Shown: positions 54,521 to 64,000 of the stretch, piece by piece
How the letters are laid out: every line of letters starts with the position of its first letter
How positions within the stretch are numbered: the first letter of the stretch is position 1
Assembly: GCF_003391395.1 (NCBI RefSeq)
Contig: NZ_CP024190.1
Span: 3,162,001-3,226,000, forward strand
Direction: 5' to 3'
Source of the DNA: Mycobacterium marinum
Lineage (GTDB): Bacteria > Actinomycetota > Actinomycetes > Mycobacteriales > Mycobacteriaceae
DNA length: 64,000 nucleotides
Program-made: the position numbers and the translations under genes
The notes under the pieces: model-generated
Database searches by the model: none
The model's input: only the letters and a program-made list of their open reading frames with translations
What the model was told of the DNA's origin: nothing

Positions 54521-55807
54521 TCAGTGCGCGACAGGACATTTCCCGGATGAATCGCTGTGGTAGTCGACCTGCCAGTGTTTGATTCCATTCAGCCAGCCCG
54601 ACCGTAGCCGCTCGGGCTGGCTGATCGATTCCAGATCCGGCATCACATCGGCGATCGCATTGAACATCAGGTCGATCGTCATCCGGGCCAGATTGGCCCC
54701 GATGCAATAGTGCGCGCCGGTACCGCCAAAACCCACATGTGGGTTTGGGTCGCGCAGGATGTTGAACGTATACGGGTCATCGAATACGTCTTCATCGAAA
54801 TTGGCGGAGCGGTAGAACATCACCACCCGCTGGCCCTTTTTGATCCGCACCCCCGACAGTTCATAGTCTTCCAGGGCGGTGCGCTGGAACGAGGTCACCG
54901 GAGTCGCCCAGCGCACGATCTCGTCGGCGGTGGTGACTGGACGCTCCCGCTTGTACAGCTCCCACTGATCGGGGAAGTCGGTGAAGGCCATCATGCCCTG
55001 GGTGATGGAGTTGCGGGTGGTTTCGTTGCCGGCCACCGCCAGCAGGATGACGAAGAAGCCGAACTCGTCGTCGGAGAGCTTGTGGCCGTCAATGTCGGCC
55101 TCGACCAGCTTGGTGACCAGATCCTGGCCCGGGTTCTTCGCCCGGTCGGCCGCCATCTGCATGCCGTACATGATGAGTTCGACGGAAGCGGTCAGAGCAT
55201 CATTGGTAGCGAACTCTGGATCTTGGTCGCCGACCATCTCGTTGGACCAGTGAAAAAGCTTCTTGCGGTCTTCCTGCGGTACGCCCATCAAGCCAGCGAT
55301 GGCTTGCAGCGGCAGTTCGCAAGACACCTGCTCCACAAAGTCCCCCCGCCCCTCGGCCGCGGCCGCCTCGACGATCCGCCGAGCGCGCTCTCTGAGGTCG
55401 TCGCGCAGCCGCTCGACCGCCCTTGGGGTGAATGCGCGCGAGACGATCTTGCGCAGCCGGGTGTGTTGCGGTGCGTCCATATTGAGCAGCACGAACTTGC
55501 CGCGTTCGATCTGCTCATCAACCGTGCCGTCTTTGTAGCGGGGGAGCGCGGTCTTTTGCAGGCTGGAAAAGACATCGCTGCGCAGTGAGATCTCCTTGAC
55601 GTCCTTGTGCTTTGTCACCACCCAAAAACCGCCGTCGTCGAACCCACCGCAGCCCGTCGGCTGTTCGTTCCACCAGATGGGCGCGGATCGACGCATCTCG
55701 GCGAGTTCGGCTACCGGTAACCGCTCCGCGTAGATGTCGGGGTCGGTGAAATCGAATCCGGGAGGCAGATTGGGGACCGACGTGGCGGTTGGCTCGGCAG
55801 CTGGCAT
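54521..55807 (-). CDS. CYP125-family cytochrome P450 (steroid side-chain oxidase paralogue)
   Basis: A 428-residue P450 very close to mycobacterial CYP125 in shared blocks: PNLPPGFDFTDPDIYAERLP, FVLLNMDAPQHTRLRKIVS, VSCELPLQAIAGLMGVPQED, AVAGNETTRNSITQGMMAF and VGFGGTGAHYCIGANLARM with heme Cys368. It ends KCPVAH. CYP125 oxidises the C26/27 methyl of cholesterol. The M. tuberculosis gene (Rv3545c) lies elsewhere in the genome, so this is likely an additional copy. ATG 55807 follows GAGGAG. No KstR box is visible in its upstream region. Confidence 0.9.
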   Translation of the reverse strand: MPAAEPTATSVPNLPPGFDFTDPDIYAERLPVAELAEMRRSAPIWWNEQPTGCGGFDDGGFWVVTKHKDVKEISLRSDVFSSLQKTALPRYKDGTVDEQIERGKFVLLNMDAPQHTRLRKIVSRAFTPRAVERLRDDLRERARRIVEAAAAEGRGDFVEQVSCELPLQAIAGLMGVPQEDRKKLFHWSNEMVGDQDPEFATNDALTASVELIMYGMQMAADRAKNPGQDLVTKLVEADIDGHKLSDDEFGFFVILLAVAGNETTRNSITQGMMAFTDFPDQWELYKRERPVTTADEIVRWATPVTSFQRTALEDYELSGVRIKKGQRVVMFYRSANFDEDVFDDPYTFNILRDPNPHVGFGGTGAHYCIGANLARMTIDLMFNAIADVMPDLESISQPERLRSGWLNGIKHWQVDYHSDSSGKCPVAH

Positions 55808-56261
55808 AAGGCCACTCCTCGATGCGAATTCTGTTAGTCGTCGTCTATTGCCCATAATCCATTGCTCCACCGCGGTTGGGAAGAACTCCGACCAGATCCG
55901 CGAAGAGAAATTGCAACGCGTTCAGCCGCCAGGATTTCCTGACATGTCCGAGACCGAAACGAGTTCACGAGTCCCGACCGGCCTCGAAGAGACACCGCGC
56001 GAACCTCCCGCGGCGACGAGCGCGCTTGCCCACCGCGGCCAGCGCCGACCGGCCCGACACGACGGGTAGCGGCGCCGCAGTACACCGAAGGCACTGGTCA
56101 AATCCGTCTGGCAGGCCACCCGAGCCCCCGGCCTCGCCGCCGGTGACGGCGGTTGATCGCCGCCTTTGTCCCGCACCGTCGGCTTTGCTATCCAATCTTG
56201 TGGGCCAGGCCACAATCGTTATGCTTTGGGAAAGCTTGCCGGTGCCACGAAGGGGTGGAAG
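55808..56261. other. Divergent intergenic region, no gene recognised
   Basis: About 450 nt between the P450 and the secreted Rv1891-like protein, transcribed apart. Short frames on both strands lack family features. Promoters for both genes should lie here, but I could not single out a convincing pair. Confidence 0.4.
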
Positions 56262-56666
56262 ATGATTCGGGAACTGCTCGCCGCCGCGGCAATCACGGGT
56301 GCCGCAATCGGTGTAGCACCTGTCGCCGTGGCCGACCAGCCGCATTACGAGGGTGACGTGCCAGGGATGAACTACGACGCCTCATTGGGTGCGCCCTGCG
56401 ACAACTACGAACGCTTTATCTTCGGACGCGGCACCAGCGGCCAAGCCGAGGCGTGCCATTTCCCGCCGCCCAACCAGTTCCCGGCCGCCACCACCGGCTA
56501 TTGGGTAATCTCCTACCCGCTGTACGGGGTCCAGCAGGCCGGCGCGTCGTGCCCGGGTCCGAATTCCGCCGCCCAGACCGAAGACGGCTTGCCGATGCTC
56601 TGTCGGGGTGCCCAGGGATGGCAGGCCGGATGGTTTACCGGAGCGGGCTTCTTTCCCCCCGAGTGA
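56262..56666 (+). CDS. Secreted Rv1891-like hypothetical protein
   Basis: A 134-residue exported protein. The signal peptide (MIRELLAAAAITGAAIGVAPVAVA, about 1-24) is followed by a mature domain with four cysteines (GAPCDNY, QAEACHF, GASCPG, LPMLCRG) and aromatic motifs (TTGYWVISYPLYGVQQ). ATG 56262 places the signal peptide at the N-terminus; the 32 upstream codons were excluded. Cysteine pairing and secretion suggest an envelope protein of unknown function. Confidence 0.82.
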   Translation: MIRELLAAAAITGAAIGVAPVAVADQPHYEGDVPGMNYDASLGAPCDNYERFIFGRGTSGQAEACHFPPPNQFPAATTGYWVISYPLYGVQQAGASCPGPNSAAQTEDGLPMLCRGAQGWQAGWFTGAGFFPPE

Positions 56667-56683
56667 TCCAGTGACCTGATCCG

Positions 56684-56977
56684 ATGACGCCCGAGGCGCA
56701 GCAAGCCGAATCGCCGATCCCGCGGTGGTTACGGTTTGTCCTCGCGTCGGATCGGGCGGGCTCGGCGTGGTACATCGGGGCCGGATTCTTTTTCGCGCCA
56801 GTGTTGGTTTTGTTGTCCCCGTGGCCGGCGGTTACCGCGGTCCTGTGGTGGATCATCGGGCTCGCCGGGCTGTGGCTGGGTCTGCTTGGAATAGCGATGG
56901 CGGTTGGGCTGGCCCGGGTGTTGCGGTCCGGTGACGAGATCCCGGAACAATACTGGCGCACCCTGGTCGACTACTGA
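56684..56977 (+). CDS. Small membrane protein (Rv1892-like)
   Basis: A 97-residue protein with two hydrophobic helices (WYIGAGFFFAPVLVLLSPWPA, VLWWIIGLAGLWLGLLGIAMAVGLA) and short polar ends. It begins 17 nt after the secreted protein gene and precedes the Rv1893-like gene, keeping the M. tuberculosis order. Function unknown. Confidence 0.8.
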   Translation: MTPEAQQAESPIPRWLRFVLASDRAGSAWYIGAGFFFAPVLVLLSPWPAVTAVLWWIIGLAGLWLGLLGIAMAVGLARVLRSGDEIPEQYWRTLVDY

Positions 56978-57050
56978 CTCTGGCATGTTCGAGGCGAATT
57001 CGCCGGGACTACAGTCGTATCAAGCATCCACCAACGAAAAGGAGCCTCCG

Positions 57051-57269
57051 ATGGCCATCAATCCCAAAGATGCAGTCAACGCGGCCAGGGACATCGCGAC
57101 CAATGCCGTCGAGAAGGCCTCCGACATTGTCGAGAACGCCAGTGACATCATCCGCGGCGACGTCTCCGGGGGAGCCAGCGGCATTGTGCAGAACTCGATC
57201 GACATCGCGACCCACGCGGTCGACAAGGTCAAAGAGGTGCTCATCGGCAAGGACGACGACCTGGACTAG
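57051..57269 (+). CDS. Small helical protein (Rv1893-like)
   Basis: A 72-residue acidic protein with repeated amphipathic helices: AARDIATNAVEKASDIVENASDII and IVQNSIDIATHAVDKVKEVLIG share the DIAT.AV.K pattern. The start at 57051 is fixed by AAAGGAG (57037-57043). The length equals Rv1893. Function unknown; resembles small antitoxin-like or stress helical proteins. Confidence 0.8.
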   Translation: MAINPKDAVNAARDIATNAVEKASDIVENASDIIRGDVSGGASGIVQNSIDIATHAVDKVKEVLIGKDDDLD

Positions 57270-57319
57270 TCCCGGCTGGCAATCACCGACACCAGGCTCG
57301 GCGGGCCGCGCGACTGCCG

Positions 57320-58447
57320 TCAGACGGCGGCGGCGTTGAGTTCGTCGAGCCTGTTGGTTGCCTCGAGATATTCCTGCACCCATCTCTGGATGACGGTGGC
57401 AGCCTTCTCGACCTTGGTGAACTGTCCGACCACCTGACCAACCGGATTGAACGCGACGTCCACGGTTTCGTTCGGGTACTTGTTGGTGGCCCGCACAGCC
57501 ATGCCGGAGACCATGTACTGCAGTGGCATGCCTAGCGGCTTCGGGTTGTCCGCTTGCTCCCACGCCTCGGTCCAATCGTTGCGCAGCATCCGGGCCGGTT
57601 TTCCGGTGAACGAGCGGCTACGGACCGTGTCGCGGCTGGATGCCTTGGCGTATGCCGCTTGTTGCACCGGGGTGTTGGAGGCCTCCTCGACCATCAGCCA
57701 CTGCGAACCCGTCCATGCCCCTTGACATCCCAGCGCCAGGGCCGCGGCGATCTGCTGGCCACTGCCGATACCGCCGGCAGCCAGGACGGGGACCGGTGCC
57801 ACTTCCTTGACGACTTGCGGCCACAAGACAATCGAGCCCACCTCACCGCAGTGCCCGCCGGCCTCGCCGCCCTGGGCGATGATGATGTCGACGCCCGCGT
57901 TCGCGTGCTTGCGGGCCTGCGAGGGCGAGCCGCACAAGGCGGCAACCTTGCGGCCTTGCTCATGAATATGCGCGATCATCTCCGCCGGAGGGGTGCCGAG
58001 CGCATTGGCGATCATCGTCACCTTCGAGTGCTCGAGTGCCACTTCCACCTGGGGAGTGGCCGTCGCCTCGGTCCAGCCGAGCAACTGCAGACTGTCCTCG
58101 TCGGCGCCCTCAATTGGGACACCGTGATCAGCGAGGATCTTGCGGGCAAAGTCCAGATGCTGTTGCGGAACCATTGACCGCAACGTGTTGGCCAGTTCCT
58201 CCGCCGACAGGTGCGAGTCCATGCCCTCGTACTTGTTGGGGATGACGATGTCAACGCCGTAGGGGTGATCGCCGATGTGCTCGTCGATCCAGGTGAGCTC
58301 GATCTCTAGCTGTTCGGGGGTAAATCCAACCGCCCCCAGGACGCCGAAGCCCCCGGCCTTGCTGACCGCGACAACAACATCGCGGCAGTGCGTGAACGCG
58401 AAGATTGGAAACTCAATGCCAAGCTCGTCGCATATGGCGGTGTGCAT
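57320..58447 (-). CDS. Nitronate monooxygenase/2-nitropropane dioxygenase family enzyme (Rv1894c-like)
   Basis: FMN-dependent TIM-barrel protein of 375 residues. Conserved blocks are FPIFAFTHCRDVVVAVSKAGGFGVLGAVG at the N-terminus, GVDIIIAQGGEAGGHCGEVGS and VPVLAAGGIGSGQQIAAALALGCQGAWTGSQWLM (FMN phosphate site). It oxidises nitronates or, in some relatives, acts on other enoyl substrates. A perfect KstR-type motif sits 37-50 nt upstream, so it should be under cholesterol-responsive control. Confidence 0.88.
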   Translation of the reverse strand: MHTAICDELGIEFPIFAFTHCRDVVVAVSKAGGFGVLGAVGFTPEQLEIELTWIDEHIGDHPYGVDIVIPNKYEGMDSHLSAEELANTLRSMVPQQHLDFARKILADHGVPIEGADEDSLQLLGWTEATATPQVEVALEHSKVTMIANALGTPPAEMIAHIHEQGRKVAALCGSPSQARKHANAGVDIIIAQGGEAGGHCGEVGSIVLWPQVVKEVAPVPVLAAGGIGSGQQIAAALALGCQGAWTGSQWLMVEEASNTPVQQAAYAKASSRDTVRSRSFTGKPARMLRNDWTEAWEQADNPKPLGMPLQYMVSGMAVRATNKYPNETVDVAFNPVGQVVGQFTKVEKAATVIQRWVQEYLEATNRLDELNAAAV

Positions 58448-58483
58448 GCCTGCTCCCCGGAAACTAACGGACGATGACGGAAT

Positions 58484-58497
58484 TGGAACGTGTTCTA
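58484..58497. promoter_or_regulatory. KstR-type operator upstream of the nitronate monooxygenase gene
   Basis: TGGAACGTGTTCTA fits the KstR consensus TNNAACNNGTTNNA at every fixed position. It lies in the promoter region of the minus-strand gene starting at 58447. KstR represses cholesterol-catabolic genes in mycobacteria. Confidence 0.7.
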
Positions 58498-58596
58498 GTT
58501 TAGTACGCCCACCGGCAGCCTGACCAGCCGCCCAGGTTCAGGCCGGATTCGGGCCGGCAAACCGGCGCTGAGCATCGATGACCGGACCCGATTCGG

Positions 58597-59058
58597 CTAC
58601 GACGTGTCGTTGACCACCCACAGAATGAGGAACGCCAGCATGCAGCCAAAGCAAAACAGGTGATCCCGCAGGATCGACCGTGCAACACGTGCCTGCGCGG
58701 ACGGCGGGCCCGATCGCCTTCCAAGCCGAACCGCGTTGGGCAAGGTATGGGTGAGCGCCAAGACGATCGGGCCCCCGGCAAGCGCCGCCGATAGCACCAG
58801 CAGCCAGCCGGGGTCGCGCCCCAGAGCCGCACGAAATCCCAAGGTGCCCAACAGGATCAACATCACCAGAGCAATCAGATGACCCATCGGCCGCGATGTG
58901 GTGGTCGCGCGCCGGTAATAGCTCGAGATCGATTCCAGCACCGACTCGGGAAGTCGATCGGGGGAATTTCGCCGGAACACAACCTGACTGTCGAACATCA
59001 GGTCCATCCACAAGATCGCGAGCAGAAAGCCGCTACAAGCGGTGAGTACCGTCGCCAC
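58597..59058 (-). CDS. Four-helix membrane protein of unknown function
   Basis: A 153-residue membrane protein, GTG start. Hydrophobic segments lie at about 5-22 (LTACSGFLLAILWMDLMF), 60-78 (LIALVMLILLGTLGFRAAL), 86-104 (LLVLSAALAGGPIVLALTH) and 132-148 (FCFGCMLAFLILWVV). I do not recognise a named family. It is divergent from the PE_PGRS gene across a 255-nt spacer containing an AT-rich palindrome. Confidence 0.72.
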   Translation of the reverse strand: MATVLTACSGFLLAILWMDLMFDSQVVFRRNSPDRLPESVLESISSYYRRATTTSRPMGHLIALVMLILLGTLGFRAALGRDPGWLLVLSAALAGGPIVLALTHTLPNAVRLGRRSGPPSAQARVARSILRDHLFCFGCMLAFLILWVVNDTS

Positions 59059-59219
59059 GATAGTTACCCGCTAGGCACACAATGCCGCCCATCATCGATC
59101 TGTCGAGCATCCCAATGTGCAGGCTACGCGGGCCGTCCGGTGCGCGCTAGAACTCGTCGCGATCACCGCCGACCTGCCCCGCAGCCATCCAATTGTTCGT
59201 GTCGACAGGACAACTGAAC

Positions 59220-59238
59220 ATACAATACTATATTGTAT
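59220..59238. promoter_or_regulatory. AT-rich 8+8 palindrome upstream of the PE_PGRS gene
   Basis: ATACAATA-CTA-TATTGTAT is a perfect inverted repeat in an otherwise GC-rich genome. It is 76 nt before the PE_PGRS start and could be a TetR/MarR-family operator serving either divergent gene. No regulator is adjacent. Confidence 0.5.
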
Positions 59239-59755
59239 AGTCAGTTTCGGCAGGGCGCACCGCGCTCCACCGCTTCCGGTCTGGTCGAAGGCAATCGGTG
59301 CGAGGAGAACGTGATGTCGTTTGTGGTGGCCTCCCCTGAGTACGTGGCAGCGGCGGCGTCGGACTTGGCCGACATCGGTTCTGCGCTCAGCACAGCCAAT
59401 GCGGCGGCGGCCCCGACGATCGAGGTCCTGGCCGCCGGCGCTGATGAGGTATCGGCTGCAATCGCGGCATTCTTTGGCGCGCACGCGCAGTCCTATCAGG
59501 CGTTGAGTGAGCAAGCCAGCGCGTTTCACCTGCAGTTTGTGCAGGCAATGACCGCCGGCGCGGGGGCTTATGCCGGCGCCGAGGCCGTAAATGCTTCGCC
59601 CCTGCAGGCGGCGCTCGACGTGCTGAATGCGCCTGCCCAGGCACTGTTCGGACGCCCGCTGATCGGCGACGGCGCCAACGGGGCGCCCGGGCAATCCGGC
59701 GGCGACGGCGGACTCCTGTACGGAAACGGCGGCAACGGGGGCAACGGGGGCAACG

Positions 59756-62038
<2,283 letters not shown>

Positions 62039-62150
62039 GGTGCCTGCCGCTTATTGATAGCGGTTGCCACCATCTGGATGACGCGCCTCGGTGCGCAAGA
62101 AATGGCGACTCTTGCTCAGGTACCGCAAGCAACGGTAGCGTTGTGCTGCT

Positions 62151-62177
62151 AATTACGACACGTAGAGTAGCGTAATT
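62151..62177. promoter_or_regulatory. Inverted repeat upstream of the BVMO gene
   Basis: AATTACG (62151-62157) and CGTAATT (62171-62177) are perfect 7-bp arms around 13 nt, with extra symmetric bases inside (TACG..AC...GT..CGTA). It lies 26 nt before the monooxygenase start and resembles a TetR-family operator. Confidence 0.45.
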
Positions 62178-62202
62178 GCGGTCCGCCGAGAGAAAGGCCG
62201 AA

Positions 62203-64000
62203 ATGCGAAGTCGTTACGCCGGCCTGCCGTTCGCCACGACCACAGCAGAGATCGCCGCCGCACTCGAGGACGTAAGCATCCCGACGCTGTTGCTCTCCCT
62301 GGTGCACATCACCGGCGATGCCCGTTTCATCCGTGACTTCAAGCCCATGGGTCTATTTCTCAACGAAGTGCAGGGATTCATGTCGGAGGACGACAAGGCC
62401 CGAGCACGCACTGAGGCTCTGGCGGTGATCAGCGAGTATCGCGACCAGGGCTGCCCCGAGCCCAAGCCCCTGAGCGGTGAGCTCATCCGGGAAATGCTGG
62501 ACTGGGCCGCGTGCGAGCACGTCCCCGATGACTACTTGCCTCTGCTCGCTGAAGAGATGGACCTCGAGGGGCTGGACCCACGCCGGCCGGTAGCCCTGCC
62601 TTCGGAGAGCGCGGCGGAGTTCCCGGTCATCGTGATCGGCTGCGGCGAATCGGGGATCCTGGCCGGAATTCGCCTCAAGCAAGCCAACATTGCGTTCACG
62701 ATTGTGGAGAAGAACGCCGGACCGGGCGGAACGTGGTGGGAAAACCGCTATCCCGGCGCGCGTGTTGATGTAGCCAACCATTTCTACTGCTACAGCTTTG
62801 AACCCAACAACGATTGGACGCATTTCTTCGCCGAACAGTGGGAGCTGCAGGACTATTTCGCAAAGGCGATCGACACGCACGATCTGGGTGGGCATATCCA
62901 GTGGAATACCGAAGCCCTGGGGGCCGAGTGGAACGATGACGACGGAGTCTGGACCGTTCGGCTGCGGTCGGCCGACGGCACAACGCGCACCCTCTCGGCG
63001 CGGGCGCTCATCACCGCCGTGGGTCAGCTGAACCGTCCCTATGTCCCGGAATTCGACGGCGCCGACACCTTTGCCGGGCCATCGCTTCACTCCGCAGCCT
63101 GGGACCGGTCGGTGGACCTGACCGGTAAGCGGGTCGCCCTGGTCGGGGCCGGCGCCAGCGGTTTCCAGATCGCACCGGCGATTGCCGGGGATGTGGCGCA
63201 GCTGTCCGTGTTTCAGCGCACGGCCCAATGGATGTTTCCCAACACCATGTATCACGACGAAGTCGGAGACGGCGTGCGCTGGGCGATGCGCCACCTGCCG
63301 TTCTACGGCAGGTGGTACCGATTCCTGCTGCTCTGGCCGGGAGCCGACAAGGGCCTCGACGCCGCCCGTACCGATCCGAACTACGCCGACCAGGACTATG
63401 CGGTCAGCGATATCAACGCCGCGGCGCGGATGATGTTCAGCCAGTGGATCAGCAGCCAAGTCGCCGACGGCGACGCGCTATTGAGCAAGGTGCTGCCCGA
63501 CTATCCGGCTACCGGCAAGCGGACCCTGCAGGACAACGGTAGCTGGCTGGCCACGCTGCAGCGCGACAACGTGGACTTGGTGCGCACTCCGATTCAGCGC
63601 ATCACACCCACCGGCATCGTTACCGAAGACGGCGTGACGCACAGCGTTGACGTGATTGTCTACGCCACCGGCTTTCGGCACACCGATGTGCTGTGGCCGC
63701 TGCAGGTCATCGGCCGCAATGGAATCGACCTGCACCGCGTGTGGGGGAGACGGCCCTACGCCTACCTGGGGATCACGGTTCCGGGATTTCCCAATCTCTT
63801 TCTCATCTACGGGCCCGGCACGCATCTCGCCCACGGCGGCAGCCTGATCTTTCAATCGGAACTTCAAATGCGCTATATCAACCTGTGCCTGGAACGCTTG
63901 GTGGCCGATGGCATTGGTTCACTGGAACCGACTGACGAAGCGGCCGCGGGCTGGCACGAGCGGACGCAAGCCGAGATCAAGAAGATGGTGTGGTCGCACC
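62203..64000 (+). CDS. Baeyer-Villiger-type flavin monooxygenase, 3' end cut by window
   Basis: FAD/NADPH-dependent type I Baeyer-Villiger monooxygenase; 599 residues are readable and the frame stays open to the window end. First Rossmann motif GCGESG begins at Gly146, preceded by an unusual N-terminal extension of about 138 residues (MRSRYAGLPFATTTAEIAAAL...). The BVMO fingerprint FAGPSLHSAAWD begins at Phe290 (FxGxxxHxxxWD) and the NADPH motif is LVGAGASGFQIA. Later, VIVYATGFRHTD is the conserved ATG motif. It probably inserts oxygen next to a ketone, for example of a lipid or steroid. ATG 62203 follows AGAAAGG. Confidence 0.9.
   Translation, partial: MRSRYAGLPFATTTAEIAAALEDVSIPTLLLSLVHITGDARFIRDFKPMGLFLNEVQGFMSEDDKARARTEALAVISEYRDQGCPEPKPLSGELIREMLDWAACEHVPDDYLPLLAEEMDLEGLDPRRPVALPSESAAEFPVIVIGCGESGILAGIRLKQANIAFTIVEKNAGPGGTWWENRYPGARVDVANHFYCYSFEPNNDWTHFFAEQWELQDYFAKAIDTHDLGGHIQWNTEALGAEWNDDDGVWTVRLRSADGTTRTLSARALITAVGQLNRPYVPEFDGADTFAGPSLHSAAWDRSVDLTGKRVALVGAGASGFQIAPAIAGDVAQLSVFQRTAQWMFPNTMYHDEVGDGVRWAMRHLPFYGRWYRFLLLWPGADKGLDAARTDPNYADQDYAVSDINAAARMMFSQWISSQVADGDALLSKVLPDYPATGKRTLQDNGSWLATLQRDNVDLVRTPIQRITPTGIVTEDGVTHSVDVIVYATGFRHTDVLWPLQVIGRNGIDLHRVWGRRPYAYLGITVPGFPNLFLIYGPGTHLAHGGSLIFQSELQMRYINLCLERLVADGIGSLEPTDEAAAGWHERTQAEIKKMVWSH

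Noticed and set aside
55808..56261. A KstR box for the CYP125-like gene
   Set aside because: I looked for AACNNGTT upstream of 55807 and found none.
62353..63459. A 368-residue minus-strand frame at the window end
   Set aside because: It lies opposite the Baeyer-Villiger monooxygenase, which has all FAD/NADPH motifs; the antisense has none.

Overview
This window comes from a high-GC actinobacterium that is almost certainly a slow-growing Mycobacterium. The evidence is the gene set and order: modB, modC, apa, adhA, the Rv1863c-Rv1868 block, lldD2, Rv1874-Rv1875, bfrA, glnA3, cyp140, lppE, Rv1882c-Rv1883c, rpfC, secreted chorismate mutase, fbpB (antigen 85B), Rv1891-Rv1894c and a PE_PGRS gene. 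This is the order of the M. tuberculosis Rv1858-Rv1894c segment as I remember it, interrupted by cassettes that M. tuberculosis lacks. An intact oxyR, a lon protease, a phosphoketolase and an NRPS point to a non-tuberculous species close to the M. marinum/M. kansasii group; the exact species is inference.

Layout. 1-4.7 kb: molybdate ABC transporter genes modB and modC, separated by an LCM-type methyltransferase and a divergent sulfide:quinone-reductase-like gene with a small coupled ORF. The oxidoreductase promoter carries a CsoR/CstR-type palindrome in its -35/-10 spacer. 4.8-9.1 kb: apa, a small membrane protein, adhA, a CAAX protease and a MOSC protein. 9.16-11.7 kb: xfp with a 61-bp tandem repeat grown from its 3' end. 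11.7-19.6 kb: SDR, GNAT, a double CaiB/BaiF CoA transferase, a thiolase-like protein and the Rv1868 protein. 19.7-24.8 kb: small genes, lon with a stress-sigma-type promoter, and lldD2. 24.9-28.5 kb: oxyR divergent from an ahpC-ahpD-GH13 operon. 28.5-32.4 kb: Rv1874/Rv1875 proteins, enoyl-CoA hydratase, and bfd/bfrA diverging from tandem IdeR boxes. 32.4-36.3 kb: glnA3, a FluG-like amidohydrolase and an amidase, tightly coupled. 37-41.4 kb: a C-A-T-C NRPS without thioesterase. 41.5-46.5 kb: cyp140, lppE, SDR, SRPBCC, rpfC and chorismate mutase on the minus strand. 46.5-50.2 kb: an alpha/beta hydrolase, a luciferase-like oxidoreductase, a membrane-anchored protein and fbpB. 50.9-59 kb: an actin-fold-like mycobacterial protein, DUF4389, YceI, a CYP125 paralogue with an alcohol dehydrogenase, the Rv1891-Rv1893 proteins, and a nitronate monooxygenase behind a KstR box. 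59.3-64 kb: a frameshifted PE_PGRS with a 31-nt poly-G run, then a Baeyer-Villiger monooxygenase cut by the window end.

Themes. Redox and metal stress dominate (OxyR/AhpCD, IdeR/Bfd/BfrA, the SQR-like cassette, Lon). Lipid and steroid oxidation is the second theme (CYP125-like, ADH, KstR-controlled nitronate monooxygenase, BVMO, CaiB and thiolase-like proteins). Cell-wall and secreted antigens (Apa, RpfC, Ag85B, chorismate mutase, PE_PGRS) are the third. No tRNA, rRNA, CRISPR array or complete insertion sequence was recognised. M. tuberculosis locus names are given from memory of protein length and sequence, not from a database search.
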